Positions 14,883 to 22,550 of a stretch of 64,000 bases of DNA are shown one piece after another. Made by a program: the position numbers and the translations under genes. Within the stretch, counting starts at the first letter, position 1. Every line of letters begins with the position of its first letter. Source of the DNA: Lachnospiraceae bacterium (lineage in GTDB: Bacteria; Bacillota; Clostridia; Lachnospirales; Lachnospiraceae); assembly GCA_910574965.1 (NCBI GenBank), contig CAJTDB010000001.1, positions 315,092 through 379,091 on the forward strand. Reading direction: 5' to 3'. Under the pieces are notes generated by a model. It saw only the letters and a list, made by a program, of their open reading frames with translations, searched no databases and had not been told where the DNA came from.

Positions 14883-16145
14883 TCAGGTGCTCATTTTAGC
14901 TCTCAGCACCGAATTCCTTTTTTTAGAAATCGTCAGGGAAAGGTAGAACAGTATCCCCGCCAATACAAATATTCCTGCCAGTGCAAGCCATGCATTGGAA
15001 TAAGTCCCGGTCATATCATACACCAGAGCAATCGCAGTCGCACCGAAAATAGTTCCGATACTTGAACAGAAATTAACCAGACCATAATTTCTGGCATTGT
15101 TTTTTGCTCCCCACATGGTCGGTGTCATCAAAGGCGGCACCAGTATCGTGATACAGGAACCAACGGCATAGCCAGCCGCATAAAGGAAACCAAATATCAT
15201 ATTGTACTGTGTAAAAAACAGTCCAATCATGGAAAATGTGTAAGCAGCCGCGCAGAAAGTAATGCCTGTGCGTACCCCTTTATTCTTACAGACACCACCC
15301 ACAATAAATCTCCCCACAAACGCAGTCGCCCAGGATGCAGATGTGATCCATGCTGCAACGGCAGAGTTAAATCCAATATCTGTAAAATACATCTGTACAT
15401 TCGTCAGAATTCCCGTTGAACAAATTGCACAAAGAAGCTGAGCAGCTCCAAACAGATAAAACTCCGGCAATTTTAATACTTGAGACGGTTCCAAATCCAC
15501 CCCATCCCTTTCAACCATCGTTTTCTCGTCTTCGTTAATCATACCCTGTTTTTCAATGCCCTTACTCTCTGGTGTGTCAATAATAAACCAGAATACAGGA
15601 ATGACTACCAGCAGATTGATCCCTACTGTCGTAAAATATCCCGCTCTCCATCCAAATTTTCCCACAATATTCGTAATCATGGGAACAATAATCAGAGTAC
15701 CAAAAGTCGTTGAAGTTGTAACAATTGCCATTGCCATGGACTTTAATTTCGGTCCAAACCACAAATTTACCAGAATCGACGGACCCATACGGATATATCC
15801 GGCAAACCCAACTCCCATAAGAACTGCAAACATATAAAAATGCCATAGTTGAGAACTGCATGCAAATCCCAAATAGCCACTGCTCATGATCAGAACAATC
15901 ATACACATGACCTTTTTCATCGGATATTTTTGATACAGTTTTCCAATTATGGGACTTGATATCATCATGACAATCGCACTGACGGATGTCCATAGAGTAA
16001 ATTGTGCCCGTTCCCAGCCAAACTGCTCTGTAATTGCCTTAGTATATACCCCCATAACATTAGTATACAGCAACTGACCAAAAAACAGACACATAAATGC
16101 ACAGACTACCACCTTCCATCCATAGTATACCTTTTCTTGTTTCAT
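14883..16145 (-). CDS. MFS transporter, OFA (oxalate/formate antiporter-like) type
   Basis: A 420-residue, 12-helix major facilitator protein. The N-terminus YYGWKVVVCAFMCLF...YTNVMGVYTKAI is typical of OFA/monocarboxylate-type carriers. GKLYQKYPMKKVM is the loop 2-3 motif, and the cytoplasmic loop around residues 190-230 is charged. It would move a small organic acid across the membrane. The start at 16145 has GGAGG nine bases upstream, and a good promoter (16186-16214) precedes it. Oddly, two unrelated carriers (this and the DASS protein) are encoded side by side, so they may handle two related acids or import and export. Confidence 0.85.
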   Translation of the reverse strand: MKQEKVYYGWKVVVCAFMCLFFGQLLYTNVMGVYTKAITEQFGWERAQFTLWTSVSAIVMMISSPIIGKLYQKYPMKKVMCMIVLIMSSGYLGFACSSQLWHFYMFAVLMGVGFAGYIRMGPSILVNLWFGPKLKSMAMAIVTTSTTFGTLIIVPMITNIVGKFGWRAGYFTTVGINLLVVIPVFWFIIDTPESKGIEKQGMINEDEKTMVERDGVDLEPSQVLKLPEFYLFGAAQLLCAICSTGILTNVQMYFTDIGFNSAVAAWITSASWATAFVGRFIVGGVCKNKGVRTGITFCAAAYTFSMIGLFFTQYNMIFGFLYAAGYAVGSCITILVPPLMTPTMWGAKNNARNYGLVNFCSSIGTIFGATAIALVYDMTGTYSNAWLALAGIFVLAGILFYLSLTISKKRNSVLRAKMST

Positions 16146-16185
16146 TTAAGACTACCTCCTCGTATATTATTTTTATATATCATCC

Positions 16186-16214
16186 ATTATAATCCGAACA
16201 GTAAAAGGCTTCAA
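16186..16214 (-). promoter_or_regulatory. Promoter of the MFS-DASS operon
   Basis: On the minus strand TTGAAG (16209-16214) and TATAAT (16186-16191) are separated by 17 bp, 40 bp before the MFS start. This is one half of the 306-bp divergent region 16146-16451. Confidence 0.7.
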
Positions 16215-16359
16215 AATATGTTCTTTTTCACTGTTTTTTGCAAAAATCGTTCTTTTTTTTATGCAAATTCACAGTTTTTAACAGATGGCTGCATTTACAT
16301 ATTTCGGATATAGGAAAACGGATAGCTGCTCATCTTACAAAATACATTTGCTACTGTAA

Positions 16360-16388
16360 TTGCAATATATCCGGTTTTATGATATTAT
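16360..16388 (+). promoter_or_regulatory. Promoter of the GntR gene
   Basis: TTGCAA (16360-16365) and TATTAT (16383-16388) are separated by 17 bp, about 65 bp before the GntR start. Confidence 0.6.
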
Positions 16389-16412
16389 CAGCCTTGTAAA
16401 TAGAATCCAGAA

Positions 16413-16428
16413 AACAGGATATCCTGTT
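16413..16428. promoter_or_regulatory. Perfect palindrome in the GntR leader, probable operator
   Basis: AACAGGAT-ATCCTGTT is a perfect 16-bp palindrome between the GntR -10 box and its ribosome binding site. A site here would suit autoregulation by the FadR-type regulator that follows. Its sequence does not resemble the inverted repeat before the FAH gene, so two regulators or two site types are possible. Confidence 0.5.
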
Positions 16429-16451
16429 CTTTGCTTTTATGGAGGTCAAAA

Positions 16452-17150
16452 ATGACCGGCATCAATGATTTGTTAAATCAATTATTAGACCAAAATCCGT
16501 TTCTTTCCTATAGCGAGGCATTATGTACTTGTCTAAGAAATGAAATCATCCTGCTGCATTTAAAGCCAGGGGATACGATTAATGAATCGAAATTATCATC
16601 CCAGCTGAACATCAGCCGTTCTCCTATCAAAATGGCTTTAGACACCCTGGTGTCTGAAGGATTTATCGTACGCCCAAAAGGCAAGATGGCAGTTGTATCG
16701 AATCTAAGTCAGAAAGATTACCATGATATTATGGAGGCACGTATCGCGATCGAAAGCCAAGCAGCTTATCTGGCTGCCAAAAAAATTACAGATAAAGAAC
16801 TGTCCCAGCTTAAAATATTATTGAAAAAATTTGATCTTTCCGCAAAAAATTCCGATTCTTCTCTTTTTGAACAGTGTGATTTCCATTTTCATAAAATTAT
16901 TGTTCAAACTGCAAGAAATCCTTATCTATTGAACATGCATCAGCTCATCGAACCCAAATTATGCCGCTATCGGAATTATCTTGTCACTGTTTATTCCGAA
17001 CACGGCCCGCGCTATGGTACTCCTACTCATCACCATATCGCTGTTTATAATGCCCTTTCTTCTCATTTCTCAAGCATTGCCCAAGACGAAATGATCAAAG
17101 ACATCTCCAGGATGAACCGCAACATTGGTTTGATACCCGACTCCGAATAA
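16452..17150 (+). CDS. GntR-family transcriptional regulator, FadR-type
   Basis: A 232-residue regulator. The N-terminal winged helix (residues ~15-80) has the GntR pattern LKPGDTINESKLSSQLNISRSPIKMALDTLVSEGFI. The C-terminal all-helical FCD domain has the metal-binding histidine set in FEQCDFHFHKIIV and PTHHHIAVYNAL. FadR/FCD proteins sense organic acids made or used by neighbouring genes. The start at 16452 follows ATGGAGGTC; the longer frame uses a TTG with no site. It lies between two divergent operons (transporters to the left, FAH hydrolase and dehydrogenase to the right) and probably controls both. Confidence 0.88.
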   Translation: MTGINDLLNQLLDQNPFLSYSEALCTCLRNEIILLHLKPGDTINESKLSSQLNISRSPIKMALDTLVSEGFIVRPKGKMAVVSNLSQKDYHDIMEARIAIESQAAYLAAKKITDKELSQLKILLKKFDLSAKNSDSSLFEQCDFHFHKIIVQTARNPYLLNMHQLIEPKLCRYRNYLVTVYSEHGPRYGTPTHHHIAVYNALSSHFSSIAQDEMIKDISRMNRNIGLIPDSE

Positions 17151-17243
17151 ATACTTTTCTTTTCGTCCACTTCCACATCTTTTTTGTTTTTTTGCATAAT
17201 TAAATTGTCATTTTCGTTCCTATTTATCAAAATTGCACTTATT

Positions 17244-17297
17244 TTGACTCTGTCCTTCGTCTTTGTTTATACTTTAAGCACAAAAACAAAGACGGAG
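17244..17297 (+). promoter_or_regulatory. Promoter and overlapping inverted repeat before the FAH-family gene
   Basis: TTGACT (17244-17249) and TATACT (17268-17273) lie 18 bp apart and give a strong promoter. An inverted repeat, CTTCGTCTTTGTTT (17255-17268) and AAACAAAGACGGAG (17284-17297), spans the spacer and -10 on one side and the ribosome binding site on the other. As DNA it could be a repressor site over the promoter; as RNA the arm could hide the Shine-Dalgarno, though most of the left arm lies upstream of the expected start of transcription, which favours the DNA reading. Confidence 0.6.
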
Positions 17298-17305
17298 GTT
17301 TTAAA

Positions 17306-18175
17306 ATGAAACTAATCAATTTCAAAAGCAATAATGTACTGAAACTCGGTATCCTGACCGAACAGGGTGTAATTGATGTATCAGCTGAAAATCCAGCACC
17401 CCAAACTCCCGTCACTATGACGGAAGCTTTGAACATGGGGCTGGAAAGAACGATCAATGCTTTGACACCTGTTCTTGAACACGCAAAAAACTATATCCCA
17501 GAAGAAACCATCCTCTATGCACCTGTTGTAGACAATCCAAGTAAAATCCTTTGTGTCGGCCTTAACTACAAGACACACGTCATGGAATCCGGCAAATGGG
17601 ATAAACTTCCGGAACGTCCCGTCATTTTCAGCAAATTTAACAGCACACTGATCGGACACAAAGGAACCGTTATCCGCAATAGGACTTCCAAAAAACATGA
17701 TTATGAAGCAGAGATCGTAATTGTGATCGGAAAAGAAGCTGCTTATGTGGACAAAGACTCTGCTTTGGACTATGTATTTGGTTATACTCTGGCAAATGAC
17801 ATTTCTGCCCGTGATCTTCAGAGCTATTCTCATCAGTGGCTTTTAGGAAAATCATGCGATACTTTCTGTCCTTTAGGACCCTGTATTACTACCGCTGACG
17901 TACTTCCCCATGATGCTATGCATATGGTCGGGCGCAAAAACGGCGAGATCCGTCAGGAAGGAGATTCCAACGACCTGATCTTTGATATTCCCACCTTAGT
18001 CAGCTATCTGTCCCAGTGCATGACTTTACAGCCGGGCGATGTGATCCTTACTGGAACACCTGCAGGCGTGATCGGCGGACGCCCTGCCGATCAGCAGGAC
18101 TGGCTGACAGACGGTGATGAGGTCACGGTTACTGTAGAACAGATCGGCACATTGAGCTGCCGTATCTCTGACTAA
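17306..18175 (+). CDS. Fumarylacetoacetate hydrolase (FAH) family protein
   Basis: A 289-residue FAH-family enzyme. ILCVGLNYKTHVMESG (~77-92) and the metal-binding glutamates of HDYEAEIVIVIGK (~131-143) are present. They are followed by GYTLANDISARDLQ and the C-terminal GDVILTGTPAGVIGG. Members cleave or hydrate beta-diketo and 2-oxo acids, for example 2,4-dioxo sugar-acid intermediates or oxaloacetate-like compounds. The start at 17306 has GGAGG. A 2-hydroxyacid dehydrogenase follows 32 bp downstream, and two organic-acid carriers diverge from the same regulatory region, so it probably acts in breakdown of an imported organic acid. The exact substrate cannot be read from sequence. Confidence 0.85.
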   Translation: MKLINFKSNNVLKLGILTEQGVIDVSAENPAPQTPVTMTEALNMGLERTINALTPVLEHAKNYIPEETILYAPVVDNPSKILCVGLNYKTHVMESGKWDKLPERPVIFSKFNSTLIGHKGTVIRNRTSKKHDYEAEIVIVIGKEAAYVDKDSALDYVFGYTLANDISARDLQSYSHQWLLGKSCDTFCPLGPCITTADVLPHDAMHMVGRKNGEIRQEGDSNDLIFDIPTLVSYLSQCMTLQPGDVILTGTPAGVIGGRPADQQDWLTDGDEVTVTVEQIGTLSCRISD

Positions 18176-18207
18176 ACCTTACAACAACAGAAAGGAGTTT
18201 GTACGCT

Positions 18208-19200
18208 ATGAGCTTTAAAGTAATCATGTGTAACGGTGCAGCCACCATAAATGCAAAATTTGATATTATAGAAAATATAACGAAAGCAAACGGTCTTGAT
18301 TATGAATATGTATATTGTGAAACCGCTGAAGAGATTATAGAGAAATGCCAGGACGCGGATGCTGTCATTGTCACCCAGAATAGATTCACAGCCGAGATCA
18401 TCGAAAAACTTCCCAAATTAAAATGCATCATCCGCAGCGGCGTTGGCGTTGACGTGGTAGATATTGATGCCGCCAGCAAAAACGGCATTGCTGTATGCAA
18501 TCAGCCCGATTACTGCATTGATGAAGTCGCATCGCATGCATTTGCTTTAATGATGGACTGCATCCGCCAGATCACATTCTACAACAACAAGATGAAAGAA
18601 GGATGCTGGCGTGTAAGAAATACTTATAAAACCCGCAGGCTGCGCAATATGACTCTTGGCATCATCAGTTATGGAAATATGGGGCGGCAGCTAACGAGAT
18701 ACGCCCGCGCCTTTGATATGAATGTTGTGGCATATGATCCTTTTGTTCCTGCAGGAGTCATGCTCTCAGCAGGAGTCCGGAAGGTAGAACTAAACGAACT
18801 GTACGCTGTCTCAGATGTAATTTCTCTGCATTCTCCGCTTATCCCGGAAACCGCTGATATGATCAATAAAGACTCCATCGCCAAAATGAAAGACAGTGTG
18901 ATCATTATCAATGTCTCGCGGGGCGGACTGATTAAGACTGCTGATCTGGTAGATGCAGTAAGAAGCCAAAAAGTTGCCGCGGCTGGGATAGATGTCTTTG
19001 CAGATGAACCCGTTAAAGATGCCTCACATCCATTCCTCACAACAGAAAACATAATTTGTACTCCGCATATGGCATTTGATTCAGTGGAAGCCGGCCAGGT
19101 ACTACATGAGTCCTGTGCAGTAACTGCTGTCACCGTTTCTAAAGGGCTGGTCCCATATAATACAATCAATAAACATGCTGTGAAGCAGCTCAAAAAATAA
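18208..19200 (+). CDS. D-2-hydroxyacid dehydrogenase (CtBP/PGDH-type)
   Basis: A 330-residue NAD-dependent dehydrogenase that interconverts a 2-oxo acid and a 2-hydroxy acid. Visible parts: GVGVDVVDIDAASKNGIAV with VASHAFALMM, the nucleotide-binding GIISYGNMGRQLTRYARAF (G-x-x-x-x-G-x-x-G), SLHSPLIPETADMINKDSIAKMKD, the catalytic arginine region NVSRGGLIKTADL, and D and H of AGIDVFADEP and CTPHMAF. The start is ATG 18208 with AAAGGAG in front; the frame is open to a TTG three codons earlier. It closes the GntR-FAH-dehydrogenase transcript, and a terminator follows at once. Confidence 0.88.
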   Translation: MSFKVIMCNGAATINAKFDIIENITKANGLDYEYVYCETAEEIIEKCQDADAVIVTQNRFTAEIIEKLPKLKCIIRSGVGVDVVDIDAASKNGIAVCNQPDYCIDEVASHAFALMMDCIRQITFYNNKMKEGCWRVRNTYKTRRLRNMTLGIISYGNMGRQLTRYARAFDMNVVAYDPFVPAGVMLSAGVRKVELNELYAVSDVISLHSPLIPETADMINKDSIAKMKDSVIIINVSRGGLIKTADLVDAVRSQKVAAAGIDVFADEPVKDASHPFLTTENIICTPHMAFDSVEAGQVLHESCAVTAVTVSKGLVPYNTINKHAVKQLKK

Positions 19201-19233
19201 TAGTAAATCATTCCTCAGTGCTTTTATAAATCC

Positions 19234-19282
19234 AAAGATGCCGGTAAATGCTGTCCGGTCTGCATTTCCGGCATCTTTATTT
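19234..19282 (+). terminator. Terminator after the 2-hydroxyacid dehydrogenase
   Basis: AAAGATGCCGG-T-AAATGC pairs with GCATTTCCGGCATCTTT across a 12-base loop, followed by ATTT. It lies 33 bp past the stop codon. Confidence 0.75.
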
Positions 19283-19593
19283 AAGGCGAAGCAGAAGGCA
19301 TCCCTGTGCCTGCCGTTATCATGAATGAATTACGCTGTTTGGTACAAAGCCTTGGTATCACTGCGAATCAGTACCTGCAATAAATTCACTTCTTATAGTC
19401 CCTTTTGAAACATCTGCCATACCTGGAAACCAGATTTGACAGCCGTTTTGTCTAAAGGTTATCCCAGATAAATTTAACGCAAACTCTTTTTCCCTGACAA
19501 TCCCTTTCCCGAACAGGTTCTTGCCTTTTTTACAGGCGCAGTCCCGGCATTTCCTGCATATAATGAAAGGAACAAACATTATGAGGTATCCGG
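19283..19593. other. Intergenic stretch with no gene recognised
   Basis: This stretch lies between the dehydrogenase terminator and the SOD-like gene. TATAAT at 19559-19564 could be a -10 box for the SOD gene but has no good -35. A minus-strand frame (19358-19663) runs through here into the SOD gene and resembles nothing I know. I see no repeat or RNA gene. Confidence 0.5.
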
Positions 19594-20088
19594 ATGTATC
19601 CGTCTTCCCCATCCTCCCATTTTCAATATCTTCTGACTCATGCCCACCCTGCTGCTCTTGCATGGATCCAGGGCAGTGCTTCTAATCCCCGGCTTGCAGG
19701 CTCTGTAAAATTTTACCAGACCACTTACGGCGGAGTCCTCATAGAGGCCGAAATCTTCGGGCTTCCCAATATTGACGCTCCAGGATCCACCAACTTTTAT
19801 GGTATGCATATTCACGAGCACGGAAACTGCACCAGGCCCTTTGATCAAACCGGCAGTCACTACAATCCTGGAAACGTGCCCCATCCGCAGCATTCCGGGG
19901 ATCTGCCGCCCCTGCTGGGCAACCAAGGTTATGCATATACTGTATTTTATGACAAACGTTTCTTTGTCAAAGACATTCTTGGGAGGTCCCTTGTCATACA
20001 CAGCATGGCAGATGACTTTACCAGCCAGCCTTCGGGTAATTCCGGCAGTAAAATCGGGTGCGGAATCATTCAGTCTGTGGTAAACTAG
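19594..20088 (+). CDS. Cu/Zn superoxide dismutase-like protein
   Basis: A 164-residue protein of the copper/zinc superoxide dismutase fold. The metal ligands are kept: the copper histidines in MHIHEHG, the bridging histidine in TGSHYNP, the zinc ligands in PHPQHSGDLP (H, H, D) and the last copper histidine in VIHSMADDF. The C-terminal QPSGNSGSKIGCGII matches the GNAG-R-ACG region, with lysine where the active-site arginine normally sits or one residue off. I see no signal peptide, which is unusual because bacterial SodC is normally exported. The start at 19594 has TGAGG seven bases upstream. The substrate would be superoxide; the altered arginine position leaves room for a non-enzymatic metal role. 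Confidence 0.8.
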   Translation: MYPSSPSSHFQYLLTHAHPAALAWIQGSASNPRLAGSVKFYQTTYGGVLIEAEIFGLPNIDAPGSTNFYGMHIHEHGNCTRPFDQTGSHYNPGNVPHPQHSGDLPPLLGNQGYAYTVFYDKRFFVKDILGRSLVIHSMADDFTSQPSGNSGSKIGCGIIQSVVN

Positions 20089-20126
20089 TAACAGATGATC
20101 TGTTTTACAAAGGAAAGGAGCTGCCT

Positions 20127-20861
20127 ATGTTTATCTTCTGCACTATTGCCGGAGTTCTCTGTCTTATTTATTTTATACTGCTGCTTGTTTACAGCGGCCT
20201 TACTACAGTTTTCTACTTCATCTGGCTGTTTTTGTCCGCAGGCTTTCTGCTGACCGGATGGCTGTTTAAGATCCGCTTTTTTCAGAATCTTCCCTTCCCG
20301 GTCCGTCTGGGCATGATCCTGTTCCTCTCGGTCTGCCTTGCCTTTTTCCTGGGTGTGGAGGGAATGATCCTGAAGGGTTCTCTCACCATGCCGAAGGAAC
20401 CTCAGGACTATGTGATCGTTTTGGGTGCGCATGTACGTTCCACCGGCCCCAGCAGGGCTCTCGTTCTGCGGCTTGACAAAGCATACGAATATGCGCTTGA
20501 ACATCCGGATACCATCATCATCGTTTCCGGCGGACAGGGCAGCAATGAGCCCTGTACGGAAAGCTCTGCCATGAAACAGTACCTGGCGGAAAAGGGAATC
20601 GGCGAGGAACGGATCCTGGAAGAAAACCAGTCCACAAACACCCGTGAGAATCTGATTTTTTCCGGAGAGCTTATTCCAGAAGGCGTTTCCGTCGGAATTA
20701 TCAGTAACGGTTTCCATATCTGCCGTGCCCTGCATCTGGCCAGGACGCTGGGCTATGAAAATGTAAGCGGTATTCCGGCCAGAAGCGACCTGGCCACTCA
20801 GCCGACCAATCTGCTGCGGGAATTTTTCGCAGTTGTAAAAGATTTCTGGCTGGTTCGATAA
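20127..20861 (+). CDS. YdcF/DUF218-family membrane protein
   Basis: A 244-residue protein with three or four hydrophobic N-terminal segments (residues ~1-90) and a C-terminal DUF218 domain. In that domain YVIVLGAHVRSTGPSRALVLRLDKAYEY and IIIVSGGQGSNEPCTESSAMKQYL give the conserved pattern, and ENQSTNTRENLIFS follows. YdcF/SanA/ElyC relatives act in envelope maintenance and possibly in lipid-carrier metabolism; the reaction is not settled. The start at 20127 has AAAGGAG in front. It follows the SOD-like gene by 38 bp on the same strand. It ends at a bidirectional terminator shared with the convergent Mrp gene. Confidence 0.85.
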   Translation: MFIFCTIAGVLCLIYFILLLVYSGLTTVFYFIWLFLSAGFLLTGWLFKIRFFQNLPFPVRLGMILFLSVCLAFFLGVEGMILKGSLTMPKEPQDYVIVLGAHVRSTGPSRALVLRLDKAYEYALEHPDTIIIVSGGQGSNEPCTESSAMKQYLAEKGIGEERILEENQSTNTRENLIFSGELIPEGVSVGIISNGFHICRALHLARTLGYENVSGIPARSDLATQPTNLLREFFAVVKDFWLVR

Positions 20862-20923
20862 GTATATTTGTATTTTTCTCCTATACCATACGCTTTTATA
20901 CAAATTCGGTCCGATCGGACAGG

Positions 20924-20963
20924 AAAAAAGGAAGGGACTCCTCACAAAGTCCCCTTCCTTTTT
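20924..20963. terminator. Bidirectional terminator between ydcF and mrp
   Basis: AAAAAAGGAAGGGACT and AGTCCCCTTCCTTTTTT form a stem with A- and T-runs at its ends, so it can stop transcription from both convergent genes. Confidence 0.85.
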
Positions 20964-21799
20964 TAAAGAAACATCAGCCGATTTTCTGCCGGCAGCAAAT
21001 ATTCATTTTCTGCTTCATGGAAAGCCCCATTGGCAAGCTCGGCCAGCTTCGGATCTATAGGCATCTTCCCAAGCACCGGCAGATTAAGCTCTTCCGATAA
21101 TGCGTCAATGCCGCTCTCCCCGAAAATCTTATATTCTTTCCCGCAGTCCGGGCAGACGACATAGCTGTAGTTCTCTACAAGTCCAAGGACCGGAATCTTC
21201 ATAGCCTCTGCCATATTCAATGCCTTTTTCACGATCAGACGCACCAGATCCTGCGGAGAAGTCACTACCATAATCCCTTCCACCGGAATGGACTGGAATA
21301 CGGTCAGCGGCACATCTCCTGTTCCCGGCGGCATGTCCACAAACAGATAGTCCAGATCTCCCCAGGCCACATCGGTCCAAAATTGTTTTACCATATTGGC
21401 CAGAATCGGACCTCTCCAAATAACCGGCGCTTCCTCTTCCGGAAGAAGCAGGTTAATGGACATGACCTTGATGCCATTCTTCGCCGGAACCGGCTGAATA
21501 CACTCATCTGCCATCTGAGCCGGTCCATGAAGGCCGTACATCTTCGGAATCGAAGGTCCGGTAATGTCCGCATCCAAAATTCCTACGCGATACCCCTGGG
21601 ATATCATCATATTTGCCAGGGAAGCAGTTACCAGAGACTTGCCGACACCGCCCTTTCCGCTGACGACACCGATCACATGCTTGATATTGGAATACGCATT
21701 CTGCTCCTCTATCATGCTCCCCGGCCCCTGCTGTTTACTGGGGCACCCTTCACAGCTTTCTTTTGTACAGCCTGTATTGCTGCATTCTCTTTCTGCCAT
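20963..21799 (-). CDS. Mrp/NBP35-family P-loop ATPase (iron-sulfur carrier)
   Basis: A 278-residue ATPase that would bind and pass on Fe-S clusters. GVVSGKGGVGKSLVTASLA (~40-58) is the deviant Walker A, DADITGPS follows, and DMPPGTGD is the A'/switch region. CPDCGKEYKIFG near residue 225 is the C-x-x-C that holds the cluster at the dimer interface. The N-terminus carries four more cysteines in a C-x4-C-x4-C-x2-C pattern like that of Nbp35-type proteins. The start at 21799 leaves GAGAGG nine bases upstream. A very short leader element lies between it and the DUF1653 gene. Confidence 0.9.
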   Translation of the reverse strand: MAERECSNTGCTKESCEGCPSKQQGPGSMIEEQNAYSNIKHVIGVVSGKGGVGKSLVTASLANMMISQGYRVGILDADITGPSIPKMYGLHGPAQMADECIQPVPAKNGIKVMSINLLLPEEEAPVIWRGPILANMVKQFWTDVAWGDLDYLFVDMPPGTGDVPLTVFQSIPVEGIMVVTSPQDLVRLIVKKALNMAEAMKIPVLGLVENYSYVVCPDCGKEYKIFGESGIDALSEELNLPVLGKMPIDPKLAELANGAFHEAENEYLLPAENRLMFL

Positions 21800-21824
21800 T
21801 TGTAAAAACCTCTCTTTATTTATT

Positions 21825-21852
21825 TTAGTTCTGCATCTGCAGATGCTGTTTA
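21825..21852 (-). repeat. Minimal GRAACT leader element upstream of mrp
   Basis: The smallest copy. A 14-bp palindrome, GCATCT-GC-AGATGC (21833-21846), stands in place of the variable hairpin. On the minus strand it follows TAAACA, where the TAA is the stop codon of the upstream gene, and precedes AGAACTAAAATAAA. The ribosome binding site is further away than in other copies. Confidence 0.6.
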
Positions 21853-22407
21853 TCGGAGCCGATTGCACTCGAACTTCTCCATCATAGACAGACAGTTCAA
21901 AATCTCATCGTACTTTTCCTGCGTACTCTTTTCGTCTACCACCAGATCCAGAGATATGGCAATGTTGTTCAGAAGATTATCATCCATCTGATTTCTTCCA
22001 AAAATCATAATATGCAGCTTCTCTTCCAGTGTCTCTGCATCCAGAAATTCCAGCAGAATCGGATTGATGCCTCCGGCGTCAGAAGAAGCCGTCTTCTTTT
22101 TGCTCATCTGGTCGGGGTCTGCCGGCGCAGGTATATTCCCGGCCTGCTGCAACGCCCCATCACGGTCTTTTTCCTTTGTCATCTCCACCAGTTCAAAGCG
22201 GTATTTCTGCACTGCCTGCGGATATTTCTCATGGTCTACTTCGCTTACGAACATTTCATATGGTCTTACATATACACGATAGTCCCCATAGAGCGCCTGA
22301 TAGACTACCATACGCTCCCCGGTCTCTGAATGTTCTGCCACCGCCACGATCTGATACAGGCGGTCTTTAAAATGTCTGTAAAATTGTCCCTGTCGAACCT
22401 CTCGCAT
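21850..22407 (-). CDS. DUF1653-domain protein with C-terminal extension
   Basis: A 185-residue protein. Residues 5-70 are a DUF1653 domain: GQFYRHFKDRLYQIVAVAEHSETGERMVVYQALYGD and VRPYEMF are its hallmark. The function of the domain is not known. A linker rich in D, K and S is followed by a ~75-residue helical tail (NPILLEFLDAETLEEKLHIM...) that I do not recognise and that most DUF1653 proteins lack. Cytosolic, with no membrane segment. It has its own promoter (TATAAT at 22433-22438) and probably leads the short operon with mrp. Confidence 0.8.
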   Translation of the reverse strand: MREVRQGQFYRHFKDRLYQIVAVAEHSETGERMVVYQALYGDYRVYVRPYEMFVSEVDHEKYPQAVQKYRFELVEMTKEKDRDGALQQAGNIPAPADPDQMSKKKTASSDAGGINPILLEFLDAETLEEKLHIMIFGRNQMDDNLLNNIAISLDLVVDEKSTQEKYDEILNCLSMMEKFECNRLR

Positions 22408-22432
22408 ACTTATTCACTCCCTTACCCCACAT

Positions 22433-22461
22433 ATTATACCACTCTTTCCCGGTTTATGCTA
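22433..22461 (-). promoter_or_regulatory. Promoter of the DUF1653 gene
   Basis: TATAAT on the minus strand (22433-22438) is a consensus -10; the -35 17 bp away is a weak TAGCAT (22456-22461). Confidence 0.45.
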
Positions 22462-22482
22462 CGGAAATATATACTTCCGGAC

Positions 22483-22528
22483 AAAATGCAGCCCCGGCTG
22501 CATGACAGGTCACATCATACAGCCGGGG
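22483..22528 (-). terminator. Terminator after the sulfite-reductase-like gene
   Basis: On the minus strand CCCCGGCTGTATG pairs with CATGCAGCCGGGG around an 11-base loop, followed by CTGCATTTTG. The T-run is short, so termination may be partial. Confidence 0.6.
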
Positions 22529-22550
22529 ATTGTCTTTACAGTACCGGCGA

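Noticed and set aside
19358-19663. 101-residue minus-strand frame with several cysteines
   Set aside because: It overlaps the start of the SOD-like gene, has no ribosome binding site I can see and matches no family.
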